NCBI GenBank assembly: GCA_023146675.1
Contig: JAGLBQ010000126.1
Location: forward strand, 1-9,681
Length of the DNA: 9,681 nt
Reading direction: 5' to 3'
Origin: Cocleimonas sp.
Lineage (GTDB): Bacteria; Pseudomonadota; Gammaproteobacteria; Thiotrichales; Thiotrichaceae
The position numbers and the translations under genes are program-made. Below the pieces are notes generated by a model. The model worked only from the letters and a program-made list of their open reading frames with translations. It was not told where the DNA came from and made no database searches. This document shows, one piece after another, positions 1 to 5,999 of the stretch. The number at the start of each line of letters is the position of its first letter. Positions within the stretch are counted from its first letter, which is position 1.

Positions 1-549
1 GCCACGGGACGAGACTTTGGTTTGCATCGTGCGCGTGGCTTTGATGCGCGTATGGATGTTTTTGCATCAACACGAGCGGCACTCACTTATTTGCAAAAAA
101 TAAATAGGGAGTTTAAGGGGGATTGGTATCTCACGCTTGCGGCTTATAATGTCGGGCAAAATAGAATACATCGTGAAAGAGCAAAAAATCGCGCAAAAGG
201 GCGGAAGACTGATTACTGGAGTTTATCTTTACCACGTGAAACCAGAGAATATGTGCCGCGTTTACTCGCTTATAAAGAAATTTTATTAAACCCACATCGC
301 TACGGTGTGCGCTTACCGACGATGTCTAATAATGCAGTGCTTACGCAAACTAATGTCAATAGATCAATTAATTTGCGACAAGTAGCACGGATGGCAGGGT
401 TGCCAGCATCGACTTTGACTCGATTGAATCCTAACTTTAAAAATGGTATTACTAATCCACGTTTATCAAGAAAAGTGGTATTGCCGCGTCGCCATGCAGG
501 GCGGTTAAATCATGCTATTCGTAACGCCCCTAGCGTAAGACGAAGTTAG
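1..549 (+). CDS. mltD: Membrane-bound lytic murein transglycosylase D (C-terminal part, 5' truncated by window)
   Basis: This frame is open from base 1, so the gene starts before the window and the first in-frame TTG (22) is not its real start. The visible 182 residues match the second half of the MltD family. They begin with the end of the SLT/lysozyme-like domain (ATGRDFGLHRARGFDARMDV, then the conserved LTLAAYNVGQNRI). Next comes the MltD-specific block TDYWSLSLPRETREYVPR, a RYGVRLP segment, and a region aligning to the linker that precedes the LysM repeats in E. coli MltD. The family cleaves the MurNAc-GlcNAc bond of peptidoglycan, forming 1,6-anhydro-muramic acid; the catalytic Glu would lie upstream, outside the window. 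The protein stops soon after VVLPRRHAGRL, where E. coli MltD continues into two LysM repeats. No LysM-like sequence is seen in other frames just downstream, so this is a LysM-less short MltD rather than an obvious frameshift. Family assignment is secure; the missing LysM is a direct observation. Confidence 0.9.
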   Translation, partial: ATGRDFGLHRARGFDARMDVFASTRAALTYLQKINREFKGDWYLTLAAYNVGQNRIHRERAKNRAKGRKTDYWSLSLPRETREYVPRLLAYKEILLNPHRYGVRLPTMSNNAVLTQTNVNRSINLRQVARMAGLPASTLTRLNPNFKNGITNPRLSRKVVLPRRHAGRLNHAIRNAPSVRRS

Positions 550-577
550 TAATTCAATGAGCGAATGAACAACCTGC

Positions 578-631
578 TAAAGACGTAGAGTATACAAAAA
601 AAAGGGGCTTTTTGCGTGCTCTGTGTCTTTA
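578..631 (+). terminator. Long imperfect hairpin after mltD, possible terminator
   Basis: TAAAGACGTAGAG (578-590) pairs with CTCTGTGTCTTTA (619-631), 13 positions with two G-U wobbles. The pairing continues inward through mostly A-T and G-U pairs to an AAAAA/TTTTT inner stem with a GGGG-containing loop. It lies 28 bases after the mltD stop. There is no U-run after the outer stem on the + strand, so it is not a textbook intrinsic terminator. It could instead be an RNA processing or stability element. Confidence 0.35.
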
Positions 632-720
632 AGTTGATAGCTCTTCATGTTCCTTTGATTTTTCTTTGAAAAAAGCATCGTATGATTGCCAAAACTCATG
701 CAGAGAGGGTGTTTTGTATA

Positions 721-748
721 TTGAAAATATGAAATAAGCTACTATATT
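721..748 (+). promoter_or_regulatory. Candidate sigma-70 promoter for fxsA
   Basis: TTGAAA (721-726) and TATATT (743-748) are separated by 16 bases. An alternative -10 is TATTAT (745-750) with an 18-base spacer. Either would give an RNA with a leader of roughly 40 bases before the fxsA TTG start. This rests on motif matching alone in AT-rich DNA. Confidence 0.4.
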
Positions 749-795
749 ATTTTAGGTAGTCTTTATTAACCCCTAAAATTGTCAGGTAGCTAGTT

Positions 796-1293
796 TTGCG
801 TGCATCTCATATATTTCTTGTTCTCTTTTTAGTTGTTCCTGTTGTAGAGATTTATCTTTTAATTCAGGTTGGCTCACTTATTGGCGCACTTCCAACTATT
901 CTACTCATTCTTGCCACTGCGATTATTGGCGCAGGTTTACTACGCCAGCAAGGATTATCTACGCTGGCACGCTTTCAGAATAACTTAGCATCAGGGTCAT
1001 TGCCAGCACAGGAAATGATTGAAGGTATTTTGCTTGCAGTGGGAGGTGCGCTTCTCATGACACCTGGTTTTGTTACGGATGCAATGGGTTTTTTCTGTTT
1101 GATTCCTTTTACTAGGAAAGCACTTGCACATTATATTATGAAACGCTCTGCTGTACAGGTGCAGGCTGGCGTAGCAGATTTTGCGCGTTCGGCGCGTCCT
1201 GGGTCACATGGTGCTAAAGGTGGTGGTGTGGATAATAATACCTATGAAGGTGAGTTTGTGCGTAAAGAAGATGAGCGTTTGAATCGGGATTAG
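796..1293 (+). CDS. fxsA: FxsA family inner-membrane protein
   Basis: This 165-aa protein has the FxsA layout. It has closely packed hydrophobic segments at about residues 5-25 (including VVPVVEIYLLIQVGS), 28-50 (ILLILATAIIGAGLLRQQG) and 75-95 (ILLAVGGALLMTPGFVTDAMG), then a polar basic tail. The blocks E-I-Y-L-L-I and L-L-M-T-P-G-F-V-T-D are family hallmarks. E. coli FxsA is a membrane protein of similar length whose overproduction relieves F-plasmid exclusion of phage T7; its physiological role is not clear. The start is TTG at 796: a TAG at 787-789 closes the frame upstream, and the next in-frame ATG is inside the protein after two membrane segments. An AGGT at 784-787 is a reasonable ribosome binding site. 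The gene lies directly before groES, as in E. coli, but 187 bases containing a heat-shock promoter separate them, so groESL can be transcribed independently. Confidence 0.9.
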   Translation: MRASHIFLVLFLVVPVVEIYLLIQVGSLIGALPTILLILATAIIGAGLLRQQGLSTLARFQNNLASGSLPAQEMIEGILLAVGGALLMTPGFVTDAMGFFCLIPFTRKALAHYIMKRSAVQVQAGVADFARSARPGSHGAKGGGVDNNTYEGEFVRKEDERLNRD

Positions 1294-1362
1294 CATTTAG
1301 AAAGATAGTTTTGTATTTTAATCTCAATACGCCCTATAAAAATAAAATAATCCCTTTTCTCT

Positions 1363-1388
1363 CTTGAATTCATTCAAGCTGACCTCAT
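1363..1388 (+). promoter_or_regulatory. Sigma-32 (RpoH) heat-shock promoter of groESL
   Basis: CTTGAA (1363-1368), a 14-base spacer and CCTCAT (1383-1388) fit the RpoH consensus CTTGAAA-N11-16-CCCCATnT with few mismatches. Initiation is expected a few bases after 1390, inside the CIRCE-like operator. The -35 hexamer is also the left arm of an inverted repeat, CTTGAA-ttca-TTCAAG (1363-1378). The position upstream of groES makes the assignment convincing. Confidence 0.8.
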
Positions 1389-1390
1389 CG

Positions 1391-1417
1391 TTAGCAGTCG
1401 TTAACCGAGACTGCTAA
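1391..1417 (+). promoter_or_regulatory. CIRCE-type operator (predicted HrcA binding site), symmetric variant
   Basis: TTAGCAGTC (1391-1399) and GACTGCTAA (1409-1417) are perfect 9-base inverted arms with a 9-base spacer. The established CIRCE is TTAGCACTC-N9-GAGTGCTAA. This copy differs by one base in each arm (C to G on the left, G to C on the right), and the two changes keep the symmetry. It begins three bases after the predicted -10 and covers the expected transcription start, where the HrcA repressor binds in other bacteria. HrcA itself is not encoded in the window, so the regulator is inferred. Confidence 0.82.
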
Positions 1418-1480
1418 TCTCTGATACTCAGTCAGCTGTCTCCCTCAAATTATTAAAACTAAAGTGTATGGAGTAAAAGT

Positions 1481-1771
1481 ATGAATATTCGTCCTTTGCA
1501 TGATCGTGTGCTAGTACGTCGTACAGAAGAAGAACGTAAGAGTGCTGGTGGTATTATTATTCCTGATAATGCAACAGAAAAACCAAATCGTGGCGAAATC
1601 ATTGCTGCAGGTAATGGCAGAATAACTGACTCTGGTGATGTACGCGCAATGGATGTGCAAATTGGCGATCAAGTTTTATTCGGTCAGTATGCTGGCACAG
1701 AAGTGAAAGTTGATGGCGAAACATTATTAATGATGAAAGAAGAAGATATTTTAGCCGTTCTAGAAGGCTAA
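1481..1771 (+). CDS. groES: Co-chaperonin GroES (Hsp10)
   Basis: This 96-aa protein has the standard GroES length and pattern. The N-terminal MNIRPLHDRVLVRR is followed by the mobile loop (about residues 16-34, EEERKSAGGIIIPDNATEK) that docks on GroEL through its hydrophobic I-I-I tripeptide. Then come the roof and barrel segments (GEIIAAGNGR, GDQVLFGQYAGTEVKVDGE) and the end LLMMKEEDILAVLEG. GroES forms the heptameric lid of the cytoplasmic GroEL folding chamber. ATG 1481 is preceded by GGAG (1470-1473), 7 bases away. It is the first gene of the groES-groEL operon, 84 bases before groEL, and is read from the RpoH/CIRCE promoter region. Confidence 0.98.
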   Translation: MNIRPLHDRVLVRRTEEERKSAGGIIIPDNATEKPNRGEIIAAGNGRITDSGDVRAMDVQIGDQVLFGQYAGTEVKVDGETLLMMKEEDILAVLEG

Positions 1772-1788
1772 ATTAAATTTTCTGTTTA

Positions 1789-1814
1789 TAGCGTCTGTTA
1801 TTGTTGCAACGCTA
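1789..1814 (+). other. Weak intercistronic inverted repeat between groES and groEL
   Basis: TAGCGT (1789-1794) and ACGCTA (1809-1814) can pair around a 14-base loop in the 84-base groES-groEL gap. In some alphaproteobacteria the groESL transcript is cleaved at an intercistronic hairpin, so this could be a processing or attenuation element. A 6-bp stem can also arise by chance. Confidence 0.25.
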
Positions 1815-1855
1815 CTCTACAATCATTTTAAAGAATAAATAAAGGATTCAATAGC

Positions 1856-3505
1856 ATGAGTGCAAAAGAAGTACGTTTTGGTGATGACGCACGTACCCGT
1901 ATGGTAAAAGGCGTTAATGTTTTAGCAAATGCAGTAAAAGTAACACTAGGTCCAAAGGGGCGTAATGTTGTATTAGAAAAATCATTTGGCGCACCAACCA
2001 TCACGAAAGATGGCGTGTCGGTTGCAAGAGAAATCGAACTAGAAGATAAGTTTGAGAATATGGGCGCACAAATGGTGAAGGAAGTTGCTTCACAGACGAA
2101 TGATATTGCGGGTGATGGCACGACAACAGCGACGGTATTAGCGCAAGCTATCGTTCGTGAAGGCATGAAGTCAGTTGCTGCGGGTATGAACCCGATGGAT
2201 CTTAAGCGCGGTATTGATAAAGCAGTTATTGCTGCTGTTGCAAACTTGCATGAGATGTCAAAGCCTTGTACTGATAGCGAAGCTATTGCACAGGTTGGCT
2301 CTATTTCTGCTAACTCAGATACTGTTATTGGTCAGCTCATTGCGGATGCAATGGATCGTGTAGGTCAAGAAGGTGTGATTACGGTTGAAGAAGGCAATTC
2401 TCTAGAAAATGAACTAGAAGTTGTTGAAGGTATGCAGTTTGATCGCGGCTATCTTTCTCCTTACTTTGTTAATAACCAAGAAAAAATGGTTGCTGATTTA
2501 GATGATCCTTATGTGTTATTGCATGATAAGAAAATCGCTAATATTCGTGACTTGCTTCCTGCACTAGAAGGTGCAGCAAAAGCAGGTAAACCATTAATGA
2601 TCATTGCTGAAGATATTGAAGGCGAAGCATTAGCAACCTTAGTTGTTAATAATATGCGCGGTATTGTGAAAGTAACAGCGGTTAAAGCACCAGGATTTGG
2701 TGACCGTCGTAAAGCAATGCTAGAAGATCTTGCAATCCTAACGGGTGGTAAAGTGATCTCTGAAGAAGTTGGCATGAGCCTTGAATCACTAGAGATGGAT
2801 GATTTAGGTCAGGCAAAGCGTATTTCAGTGAGCAAAGATAATACCGTTATTATTGGTGGTGGAGGCGATAAAACAGCCATTGATGAGCGTGTTAATATGA
2901 TTCGTGCGCAAATTGAAACAACAACCTCTGATTATGATAAAGAAAAACTTCAAGAGCGTGTTGCTAAACTAGCTGGCGGTGTTGCTGTTATTAAGATTGG
3001 CGCTGCAACAGAAGTCGAAATGAAAGAAAAGAAAGATCGTGTAGAAGATGCATTGCATGCAACTCGTGCAGCGGTTGAAGAAGGCGTGGTGCCTGGTGGC
3101 GGTGTTGCTCTGGTTCGTGCGCAACAAGCAATTGCTAGTATCAAAGGCGAAAATGCAGATGAAGATATGGGCGTAAGTATTGCACGTCGTGCAATGGAAG
3201 AGCCACTACGTCAAATCTGTAGCAATGCAGGTGATGAAGCATCCGTGGTACTTAATGCGGTTGCAGAAGGTGAGGGTAACTATGGTTATAACGCACGTTC
3301 ATCTGAATACGGCGATATGATTAAAATGGGTATTCTTGATCCAACTAAAGTAGCACGTGCAGCACTTCAACACGCGGCATCTGTTTCTGGATTAATTATT
3401 ACTACTGAAGCGATGATTGCTGATCTTCCTCAAGATGACGCTGCTGGTGGTGCTCCTGATATGGGTGGCATGGGCGGTATGGGTGGAATGGGCGGCATGA
3501 TGTAA
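1856..3505 (+). CDS. groEL: Chaperonin GroEL (Hsp60), 60 kDa
   Basis: This 549-aa protein is collinear with E. coli GroEL. The nucleotide-binding and catalytic positions keep the same numbering: G32-P33 in TLGPKGR, D52 in TKDG, D87 in GDGTT and D398 in RVEDAL. Substrate/GroES-binding residues Y199, Y203 and F204 are present in DRGYLSPYF. The C-terminal tail is a Gly-Gly-Met repeat (GGMGGMGGMGGMM), which projects into the cavity. GroEL forms a double heptameric ring that folds proteins in an ATP-dependent cycle with GroES. ATG 1856 follows an AAGGAT (1842-1847) ribosome binding site. It is co-transcribed with groES and ends before a strong intrinsic terminator. The full length and intact catalytic residues indicate a functional main chaperonin. 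Confidence 0.99.
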   Translation: MSAKEVRFGDDARTRMVKGVNVLANAVKVTLGPKGRNVVLEKSFGAPTITKDGVSVAREIELEDKFENMGAQMVKEVASQTNDIAGDGTTTATVLAQAIVREGMKSVAAGMNPMDLKRGIDKAVIAAVANLHEMSKPCTDSEAIAQVGSISANSDTVIGQLIADAMDRVGQEGVITVEEGNSLENELEVVEGMQFDRGYLSPYFVNNQEKMVADLDDPYVLLHDKKIANIRDLLPALEGAAKAGKPLMIIAEDIEGEALATLVVNNMRGIVKVTAVKAPGFGDRRKAMLEDLAILTGGKVISEEVGMSLESLEMDDLGQAKRISVSKDNTVIIGGGGDKTAIDERVNMIRAQIETTTSDYDKEKLQERVAKLAGGVAVIKIGAATEVEMKEKKDRVEDALHATRAAVEEGVVPGGGVALVRAQQAIASIKGENADEDMGVSIARRAMEEPLRQICSNAGDEASVVLNAVAEGEGNYGYNARSSEYGDMIKMGILDPTKVARAALQHAASVSGLIITTEAMIADLPQDDAAGGAPDMGGMGGMGGMGGMM

Positions 3506-3528
3506 GCTAGACCATTTTTTATCCGCAG

Positions 3529-3548
3529 AGACGTTGTACGTAACGTCT
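3529..3548 (+). other. Small hairpin between groEL stop and terminator
   Basis: AGACGTT (3529-3535) pairs with AACGTCT (3542-3548) around GTACGT, a 7-bp stem. It sits just upstream of the main terminator and may be a 3' UTR stability hairpin of the groESL message. No U-run follows. Confidence 0.35.
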
Positions 3549-3553
3549 AACGC

Positions 3554-3584
3554 AAAAAGCCCAGATTTTACTCTGGGCTTTTTT
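3554..3584 (+). terminator. Bidirectional rho-independent terminator after groEL
   Basis: AAAAAGCCCAGA (3554-3565) and TCTGGGCTTTTT (3572-3583) form a 12-bp stem with a 6-base loop (TTTTAC), and the stem runs into a T-tract. The A-tract on the other side supplies a U-tract on the minus strand, so the same element can stop both groESL and the convergent FimV-like gene ending at 3639. Confidence 0.92.
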
Positions 3585-3638
3585 GTGTCTGGGTATGATT
3601 CGAGTCAACGTTACATGTGATGTTCAATATTCCTTATA

Positions 3639-4913
3639 TTATAACTTCGCTAATAACTGATTAGCTTCGTCCTGTTGGGCGATGCTGCCTTCACGTAGCA
3701 CTTCATGCAACATTTCATAAGCAGATTGCTTATCGTCAGCTTCCATATAGGCGCGGGCAACATCCAGTTTTATACTTGTCTCTAAAGATTCATCTTCAGT
3801 TGGCTCTTCTTTGATAAGGTCTAGATAGTCAGCTCTATCCTCCGCTTTCATTTTGGGTGTTGTGAAGTCCAAGTCTAAATCATCAACATCATCAAGGTTA
3901 AGCTCTTCATGTTTTTTACCTGCAAAGAAGCGTTTTAGTAAAAAGCCAAGACCAATAAGAATAGCGAGCAAAGGTAATAACCAAGTTAATAATTTGCTTA
4001 AATCAAAACCTGTGGCATTTTCTGTAGGGCTAATAATATTGCCATTCAGATCGGTAGAAGGTGCATCTACAACTTCCGTAGCAGGCATTGCATCAAGATC
4101 AATTTGTTGCTGATTCGTATTTTCTTGAGTGTTATTATCAGCTGCATCTTGATATTGAGTCTGTTGCTTCTCATCTTGAAGCTCGATAACACGACGCTCT
4201 AATGAGATGGTTGTGAGGTTGTTTTCTGCAAGCTCACTTTTAGATTCAACTAATTGCTGTTGTAACGCAATATTTTTATCTTGAAGTCGCTGTTCACTTA
4301 CAGATGTTTCACCTGATAGTGACCTTCTTCCAGACACTTTTAGTGCCTGAATCTTTTCTTCTAGACCGAGTAATTCCTCATCACGTTTATTTTTTTCAGC
4401 TTCAAGACGTTGTACAAGACCTTGTAGTTTTTCACTTTCTTCTGAAAGTGCTTCAACACGAACAGTTTGCGCAGAGTGTTGTGTCTTTAATTTTTCTAAT
4501 GCAGCGGGGTCGCCGCCAGAATTTATAAAGGTTGGAGGAGTAAGATTACCTGTTTTACCTGTGCGGTAAAAGCGGGCGTGTTGTGCTAGTAAAACTTCGG
4601 CATTTTCAGCTGGAATACCTGAAATCATCGCTTCGCTAGGGAGTGATAATTTCTTATTGCGCAGCATAAAGTTAATATTTCCACCTCTAAATGCACTCGG
4701 ATTTTTTGCTAGAATAGCAATCATTATTTGTGCTTTAGAAAGCTTAGAATTAGGGTAATTTTTATCAACAATACCACTAAGCGTTCCCTTAGCTATTGCG
4801 GTATCCTTTATAGGATCAGCAATAACTGAGGTTGTTACTGTAGTTAAAACGATAAGACTCATTAAGAGTATTAACGTGTGTAATTTTTTAGAAAAATAGA
4901 TGCTGATTTTCAT
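3639..4913 (-). CDS. Compact FimV/HubP-type inner-membrane protein
   Basis: From the chosen ATG at 4913 the protein is 424 aa. It has the FimV/HubP layout. A signal peptide spans about residues 1-32 (MKISIYFSKK, hydrophobic core, ending SVIA). A periplasmic LysM-like FimV N-domain follows at about 41-93 (KAQIMIAILAKNPSAF, GGNINFMLRNKKLSLPS). Then come a charged coiled coil at about 135-251, one membrane segment at about 308-329 followed by K/R, and an acidic cytoplasmic region. The last ~46 residues match the conserved FimV C-terminal repeat (KLDVARAYMEADDKQSAYEM, ending NQLLAKL). FimV/HubP proteins organise the cell pole, type IV pili, twitching and chemotaxis. This one is less than half the length of Pseudomonas FimV and has one cytoplasmic repeat motif. 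An in-frame ATG at 4964 would add 17 residues, but it lies inside a 15-bp inverted repeat and gives no better signal peptide. Neither start has a good Shine-Dalgarno site. The gene lies downstream of the 224-aa protein gene. Family call firm, exact role inferred. Confidence 0.8.
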   Translation of the reverse strand: MKISIYFSKKLHTLILLMSLIVLTTVTTSVIADPIKDTAIAKGTLSGIVDKNYPNSKLSKAQIMIAILAKNPSAFRGGNINFMLRNKKLSLPSEAMISGIPAENAEVLLAQHARFYRTGKTGNLTPPTFINSGGDPAALEKLKTQHSAQTVRVEALSEESEKLQGLVQRLEAEKNKRDEELLGLEEKIQALKVSGRRSLSGETSVSEQRLQDKNIALQQQLVESKSELAENNLTTISLERRVIELQDEKQQTQYQDAADNNTQENTNQQQIDLDAMPATEVVDAPSTDLNGNIISPTENATGFDLSKLLTWLLPLLAILIGLGFLLKRFFAGKKHEELNLDDVDDLDLDFTTPKMKAEDRADYLDLIKEEPTEDESLETSIKLDVARAYMEADDKQSAYEMLHEVLREGSIAQQDEANQLLAKL

Positions 4914-4954
4914 ATTTTTATGATACTTTTTTGGGGATTTGAAATTGCCTAAGT

Positions 4955-4990
4955 AGGCGAGCATAATAAGTAAATTTATTATGCTCGCCT
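4955..4990. repeat. Perfect 15-bp inverted repeat upstream of the FimV-like gene
   Basis: AGGCGAGCATAATAA (4955-4969) and TTATTATGCTCGCCT (4976-4990) are perfect complements around a 6-base loop. The element lies between the 224-aa protein stop (5021) and the FimV-like start (4913) and contains the alternative ATG at 4962-4964. Neither strand has a U-tract after the stem, so it is not a standard terminator. An mRNA processing/stability hairpin, a protein binding site or a REP-like unit are possible. Confidence 0.75.
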
Positions 4991-5020
4991 GCCTAATATC
5001 CTATCCAGTTAAAAATTGGT

Positions 5021-5695
5021 CTACCATTTTTTTGCGATACTCTGTATCTTTTTCCAGTCTGTTGATAAGGGCTTAACAGCTTTAAGTAAGCTCTCTGTCA
5101 TTGCGTCCAGTGCTTCTTTATTTTGTGAATGATAGTAAATACCCAGTAATTCTTGTTCTATCAAAGGTTGCTTTCTCTTCTTGCTAAGTATCTGATGTTT
5201 TAATAATGTTTGTCCATGTTCGATACTCCCATAAGCAATACAATAACGTGCTTGATCAATTGGATTATTATAGTTTTCATTTAGAAAAGTTTTTAGAATA
5301 GTTGTTTCATCCTCTTTTTCATTATCTAAGGTTACTTTTCGACAGGTGTCACTGATTAAAGTTGCGCCAGGGTAGCGTATACATTCAAGATTATTATCAG
5401 TACCTTCTTCCAGCCATTGTTTAAAATAAGCTCTATTAGAAACACTAAGAAGCGGGCTGGTTAAATTAAACATTTTTTCTTTAACAGGGCGACCTGTGGC
5501 TTTTAAGGTAATAAAAAAATCTTGTAATGCACCTGACAGGTAGGGTTGTAGATGAATGTCCATTGCTTGCATAATGCGCTGTGTATGAATTGTTAATTCT
5601 TTAGGATTAGCCCTAACAGTAAGTGTAAGTAGTCGCCACTTATCAAGTGGATCTTTAGGGGTAGTAGAATTTAAATTGGAGATAAATGATGTCAC
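5021..5695 (-). CDS. Uncharacterised cytoplasmic helical protein upstream of the FimV-like gene
   Basis: I do not recognise this 224-aa family. It has no signal peptide or membrane segment, so it is probably cytoplasmic. The N-terminal ~100 residues are mixed, with helices around 33-65 and 85-97. After an acidic linker (about 124-131), the C-terminal ~85 residues are strongly helical and resemble a TPR-like pair (QARYCIAYGSIEHGQTLL, then QELLGIYYHSQNKEALDAMT), ending DWKKIQSIAKKW. The pattern, with a Y-x-S-x-x-K-E-A-L step, recalls the helical repeats in the cytoplasmic part of FimV proteins. This is a pattern resemblance and not a confirmed homology. The start is GTG at 5693-5695, supported by AGGGA at 5703-5707 (minus strand), 7 bases away. 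The FimV-like gene follows on the same strand, 107 bases after the stop, with a strong hairpin in between. Co-transcription and a shared polar or pilus role are inferences. Confidence 0.7.
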   Translation of the reverse strand: MTSFISNLNSTTPKDPLDKWRLLTLTVRANPKELTIHTQRIMQAMDIHLQPYLSGALQDFFITLKATGRPVKEKMFNLTSPLLSVSNRAYFKQWLEEGTDNNLECIRYPGATLISDTCRKVTLDNEKEDETTILKTFLNENYNNPIDQARYCIAYGSIEHGQTLLKHQILSKKRKQPLIEQELLGIYYHSQNKEALDAMTESLLKAVKPLSTDWKKIQSIAKKW

Positions 5696-5999
5696 GTTAT
5701 TGTCCCTGCAAAATAGTCCCGTTTGGGAGTTCCTTTGGTGGTAATCAGAAAGATGAAGAGCTTAATATAGTCTATTAGGTTTCTTAATTTCCTCTATAAA
5801 ACGGTAGTTTAACGAATTGATTATACCTATTGATAGAAGAGGAGGCATAATAAATCTATAAAAAAAACTACTAGCTTATCTGTTTTGCTGATAAAACGAT
5901 CTATAGTCCCTGTGGTTGCAGAAAAAATACGCAGAGCGTGTTAAAGGTGAGATGGTCTATCGAATAGACTACCTGCGGGGGATTAGTGTGTGCGGTTCT
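5696..5999. other. 304-base intergenic region between the GFA gene and the 224-aa gene
   Basis: This gap separates two minus-strand genes and should hold the end of the GFA operon and the start of the next transcript. A minus-strand TATAAT lies at 5820-5825, but I see no good -35 at the right distance. A small hairpin (GTCTAT-cga-ATAGAC) lies at 5955-5969, and a weak terminator-like element at 5922-5939. On the + strand an AGAGGAGG-like ribosome-binding sequence near 5837-5844 is not followed by a start codon. A frame from TTG 5916 to 6113 on the + strand is open, but most of its second half is antisense to the GFA gene, so I do not call it a gene. Confidence 0.5.
5922..5939 (-). terminator. 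Weak intrinsic-terminator-like site after the GFA gene
   Basis: Read on the minus strand, ACGC-tct-GCGT (5939-5929) is followed by A and then a run of six T (5927-5922), about 60 bases after the GFA stop. The 4-bp stem with a 3-base loop is short for an efficient terminator, so it is offered only as the best candidate. Confidence 0.25.

Noticed and set aside
1828..2166. Open frame on the minus strand opposite the groEL start
   Set aside because: It is antisense to a certain GroEL coding region, has no recognisable domain or ribosome binding site, and covers the groEL start. It is a shadow of groEL codon use.
3463..3502. Tandem GGN-GGN-ATG repeat as a microsatellite or sequencing artefact
   Set aside because: It encodes the normal Gly-Gly-Met tail of GroEL and is expected.
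4914..4964. Longer start of the FimV-like protein at ATG 4964
   Set aside because: The extra 17 residues precede a typical signal peptide beginning MKISIYFSKK, the ATG lies within a perfect hairpin stem, and it has no ribosome binding site. It remains possible because the 4913 start also lacks a good site.
4955..4990. Intrinsic terminator of the 224-aa gene
   Set aside because: The stem is long and perfect, but no U-tract follows it in either direction, so I list it as an inverted repeat of unknown role.
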